Below are positions 31,529 through 33,715 of a stretch of DNA of 33,715 bases, in pieces. The stretch is from an archaeon (GTDB lineage: Archaea; Thermoplasmatota; Thermoplasmata; Methanomassiliicoccales; Methanomethylophilaceae). Within the stretch, counting starts at the first letter, position 1. Each line of letters starts with the position of its first letter. The stretch is taken from positions 1 to 33,715 of the forward strand of contig JAKSHW010000005.1 in NCBI GenBank assembly GCA_024399195.1, in the 5' to 3' direction. The position numbers were made by a program, and so were the translations under genes. The notes beneath the pieces were generated by a model, which was given only the letters and a program-made list of their open reading frames with translations, did not search any database and was not told the origin of the DNA.

Positions 31529-31550
31529 CGATGGACCGTACGGTCCGTCG
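31529..31550. terminator. Palindromic terminator between convergent genes
   Basis: A 22-base palindrome with a single G/T mismatch and central GGACCGTACGGTCC lies between the stops of the TPR and DUF6270 genes. Confidence 0.55.
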
Positions 31551-31561
31551 GCTCCTTTCCC

Positions 31562-33019
31562 TCATCGGCGTCTGGCCTTCCATTCCTTCAGTTTTTCGGC
31601 ATCGGCGGGAAGTTTTCTGGAACCGCCGTATATCCTGATCAGACGTTCCACCGTCCATTTGTTCCCTTTCATGGCGTATCTTTCCCCATATTCGATGAAC
31701 AGTCTCAGGCTGTCGACGCTGTTCTCCGCCCATAATGCGTTCAACAGGGTCGGGATGTAACCTTTTTGACCTTTATCGACGGCCCTTTTCAACAGCCTCG
31801 ATGCGAGAACCGGGTCCTTGGGGACTGATCTCCCGAGGAGGAACATCTTACCCAGTCTTCCGCATTTTCCGATGTCCACCTTGTCGGGGTCGCGACGGAC
31901 GACCGTGACGAGACGGTCGGGACGTCTTCCGGACGCCAGCAGGCCGTCCAACACGTCGAAGACCATTCCTCTGTCAGGGGACCTTTCCAGAAGGGTTTCG
32001 AACCTCTCTTTGTCTTTCTCGACACCGAATCCTTCCAGATACATCATGGAAAGCGGTATGTTGGCCTCGGAGCAGCCGTCCCTGACGAGCATCTCACAGA
32101 GTTCCAACGCCCTTCCATAGTCCTTTCCCCTGTCCAACAGCGACCTTATCCTGCAGAGGGTGTTGTTCCATGACGGTCTCCTGCACTCCCGGACGTCCTC
32201 GAACCTTTCCGCATAGGAACGGTACAGTTCCTCCAGACCTCTTTCCACACGGTCGCGGTCTCCCCCGTCGGTGATGAGGTCTATGCACTCTTTCAGGTAT
32301 AGTTCGACCTCCGAGATGTAATGGACGGGGGACGACCTGTAATCGTTGTGTTCGTCTCCCAATACCGGCCCGGGGATATCGATACGGTAACAACCCAACC
32401 GGTCCGTCATCAGGTCGGTGAAATGCGATGCCGCCCTGTTGGAGGAAGAATACTTCTCCCCCGTTTCCTTCACAGTGCCGTCGTATGCGACATAGGTACC
32501 TGTGCGCTGTACGTCGACCACGATGACCCTGTCACCCCAGTTCTCCTTTATGAGTCCGACGACGTCGTCCATGCGGATGTCGAAGTTCTCCCTCGCCTTC
32601 ACGGACCTGTATCCGAAGTCCTTGTACCGTGGGTTCTTTCCGAATATCTTCTTCAGGATGTGGACGAAGTCCGTCTGCAGGTATTTCACACGGCCGTCGG
32701 GGAAGACGACCTCCGAGCATTCCGCACCTGCATAGAACGAGTCGATGAGGAGCCACTCCCCTTTGTGGGAAAGGATGTGGTCCAGCCCGTTCCCGTTCAC
32801 GAGGAAACGGATGTTCCTGAGGTTGAACCTGTGGGGATCGTATTCCGATACCTCGCCATCGGTTATCCTGAACTCCTCGGGCATAGGTTCGAAAAGGTCC
32901 AGGATGAAGTTCCTCTGCAGATACCCCGTGACCTTGAGATCCTTTCCGGATGCCACGTTGAAGGCGTTCCTCGATACACATGACCCTATGATGTTGAATG
33001 TGGTCTGGTGGTCTAACAT
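31562..33019 (-). CDS. DUF6270-type SGNH-like protein fused to Sel1-like repeats
   Basis: A 485-residue protein. Residues 1 to about 250 match the DUF6270 pattern: the opening N-I-I-G-S-C-V-S-R (8-16) resembles the block I serine/cysteine motif of SGNH-fold enzymes, and PVHYISEVELYLKECIDLI ends the domain. Such domains are often found in polysaccharide or capsule loci, where acyl-transfer or esterase roles are suspected but not shown. Residues about 300-485 are degenerate Sel1-like helix pairs (ANIPLSMMYLEGFGV and CGRLGKMFLLGRSVPKD). No sugar-polymer gene is nearby. The palindrome upstream of the start may be an operator. The catalytic triad is not certain by eye. Confidence 0.7.
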   Translation of the reverse strand: MLDHQTTFNIIGSCVSRNAFNVASGKDLKVTGYLQRNFILDLFEPMPEEFRITDGEVSEYDPHRFNLRNIRFLVNGNGLDHILSHKGEWLLIDSFYAGAECSEVVFPDGRVKYLQTDFVHILKKIFGKNPRYKDFGYRSVKARENFDIRMDDVVGLIKENWGDRVIVVDVQRTGTYVAYDGTVKETGEKYSSSNRAASHFTDLMTDRLGCYRIDIPGPVLGDEHNDYRSSPVHYISEVELYLKECIDLITDGGDRDRVERGLEELYRSYAERFEDVRECRRPSWNNTLCRIRSLLDRGKDYGRALELCEMLVRDGCSEANIPLSMMYLEGFGVEKDKERFETLLERSPDRGMVFDVLDGLLASGRRPDRLVTVVRRDPDKVDIGKCGRLGKMFLLGRSVPKDPVLASRLLKRAVDKGQKGYIPTLLNALWAENSVDSLRLFIEYGERYAMKGNKWTVERLIRIYGGSRKLPADAEKLKEWKARRR

Positions 33020-33023
33020 CCTT

Positions 33024-33040
33024 ACCTGAGAATTTCAGGT
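33024..33040. promoter_or_regulatory. Palindrome at the DUF6270 gene start
   Basis: ACCTGA-GAATT-TCAGGT is a perfect inverted repeat just 4 bases upstream of the start codon, between it and a TATA-like TAATAATAA (minus strand, about 33041-33049). The geometry is the same as at the nitrogenase-like locus but the sequence differs. Confidence 0.55.
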
Positions 33041-33062
33041 TATTATTAGGGCTGTGGATTAC

Positions 33063-33076
33063 AGTTAGTACTAACT
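33063..33076. promoter_or_regulatory. Perfect 14-base palindrome AGTTAGTACTAACT
   Basis: A perfect self-complementary site in the gap between the DUF6270 and DoxX genes, 44 bases upstream of the DUF6270 start. Candidate second operator or activator site. Confidence 0.4.
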
Positions 33077-33103
33077 CGACCGAAGGGAGGGATATGGGTC
33101 TTG

Positions 33104-33118
33104 TAAAAAAGAAAAACG
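33104..33118 (-). terminator. T-rich tract downstream of the DoxX-family gene
   Basis: On the minus strand the run TTTTTCTTTTTT follows GC-rich partly self-complementary sequence. U-rich tracts terminate archaeal RNA polymerase. Confidence 0.45.
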
Positions 33119-33227
33119 GTCATTTTACGACGGTTCGGGCCCTGTCGTTTCCGAGGGTTGCCGGGTCCGTGACGATAGGTATACCCACAGGAACGGTCGG
33201 TCCGGCCACCCCTGCGGGAGATCGGGT

Positions 33228-33715
33228 TTATGCGAGCACCGAAGGGAACCTCTTCACGATGGAAAGTCCCTTCCATACGGGTCCGAGGGACCAACGGTCG
33301 TATCCGCCCATGAAGTAGACCGCGAGAATCGCGAACGCCTGGATCAGATGGGCCTCCACGAAGGGATTGTCGGAAGGGGGCAGCATCATGGAATAGAACA
33401 CGATCATGATCGCGAACCCTCCTATGGCGGACAGTCTGCTCGCGATGCCTAGCATCATGGACACCCCGAGGGCGAGAAGTCCGAGCATGAGGACCACGTC
33501 CACGAATTCGTTTCCTGCGAGGGAGGACCAGAACTCCTTGAGATATCCTTTGGCAACGAATACGACGAACGAGCTCGGGGATCCGCCGTCGATCATCCCC
33601 TGTCCCGCAGGGGTCTCGAGACCCAGTCCCAAGAGTTTGTCGAAGAACCCCCATAGGAATTCGAATCCGATAAGTACACGTATAACAGCTAGGGACAGGT
33701 ATCCGTATTTTCTGT
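33228..33715 (-). CDS. DoxX/DoxD-family membrane protein (partial, 5' end outside window)
   Basis: The frame is open to the right edge of the window, so the start is outside. The visible end begins YGYLSLAVIRVLIGFEFLWGFFDKLLGLG, typical for the first segment of DoxX-family four-helix membrane proteins. Three further hydrophobic segments follow (VVLMLGLLALGVSMMLGIAS, FAIMIVFYSMMLPP and LIQAFAILAVYFMGG). DoxX/DoxD proteins include the small subunit of archaeal thiosulfate:quinone oxidoreductase and many of unknown role; nothing here shows which. The internal ATG at 33632 is not the start, because conserved family sequence lies before it. Confidence 0.82.
   Translation of the reverse strand, partial: RKYGYLSLAVIRVLIGFEFLWGFFDKLLGLGLETPAGQGMIDGGSPSSFVVFVAKGYLKEFWSSLAGNEFVDVVLMLGLLALGVSMMLGIASRLSAIGGFAIMIVFYSMMLPPSDNPFVEAHLIQAFAILAVYFMGGYDRWSLGPVWKGLSIVKRFPSVLA

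Noticed and set aside
32998-33318. 106-codon plus-strand frame over the 33020-33227 gap
   Set aside because: It starts inside the DUF6270 gene on the opposite strand, has no promoter or ribosome binding site and shows no recognisable protein features.
1-33715. tRNA and rRNA genes
   Set aside because: I looked through the intergenic gaps for tRNA-like arms and conserved rRNA segments and saw none; a covariance-model scan would be decisive.

Overview
The window looks like a chromosomal segment of a gut-type methanogenic archaeon, most likely of the Methanomassiliicoccales/Thermoplasmata. This is inference from style rather than a marker gene. Many genes have a TATA-like box 24-28 bases before the start codon and no ribosome binding site (probable leaderless mRNAs). 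Transcription ends look like GC-rich hairpins. There is a giant BspA-type leucine-rich-repeat surface protein with Listeria/Bacteroides-type repeats, and several Sel1/TPR proteins. I see no rRNA, tRNA, CRISPR array, transposase or phage gene.

Region 1 (1-1423) holds the vitamin B6 operon pdxS-pdxT, with pdxT cut by the window edge, and an AT-rich upstream region carrying three TATAATA/TATTATA palindromes.

Region 2 (1424-8093) is the most interesting part. It holds a nitrogenase-superfamily system made of one polypeptide that fuses a NifH-type Fe protein to a NifD-type component (3944-6061) and a NifK-like partner (2689-3942). Around it are a complete FecBCD-type metal-chelate importer: a membrane-anchored binding protein (1424-2608) and a divergent permease and ATPase (6164-8093). 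Copies of one palindrome, TTTGGAT-N5-ATCCAAA, sit at the binding-protein start (near-perfect), in the divergent promoter (degenerate) and at the permease start. They tie these genes into one probable regulon. By eye, the cluster ligands fit a single [4Fe-4S] as in the chlorophyll/F430 reductases rather than a P-cluster, and the FeMo-cofactor cysteine is absent. My working idea is a reductase acting on an imported metal chelate, tetrapyrrole or corrinoid; the substrate is unknown.

Region 3 (8094-15552) holds a MATE efflux pump with an operator over its TATA box, an AlbA_2/Schlafen-type regulator preceded by a 12-bp repeat array, an orphan protein with an internal duplication, a YczE-like membrane protein, and a TetR-PH-PH operon.

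Region 4 (15805-21846) is the 2013-residue BspA-like surface protein.

Region 5 (22090-33715) is a set of mostly short transcription units. It includes a stand-alone parvulin, two orphan proteins, two Sel1 proteins, an RG-rich CxxC-x17-CxxC protein with exact internal DNA duplications, a cysteine-rich flavodoxin-like protein, a Ca2+/Na+ exchanger, an acyl-CoA ligase, a TPR protein, a DUF6270-Sel1 fusion and a DoxX-family membrane protein cut by the window end.
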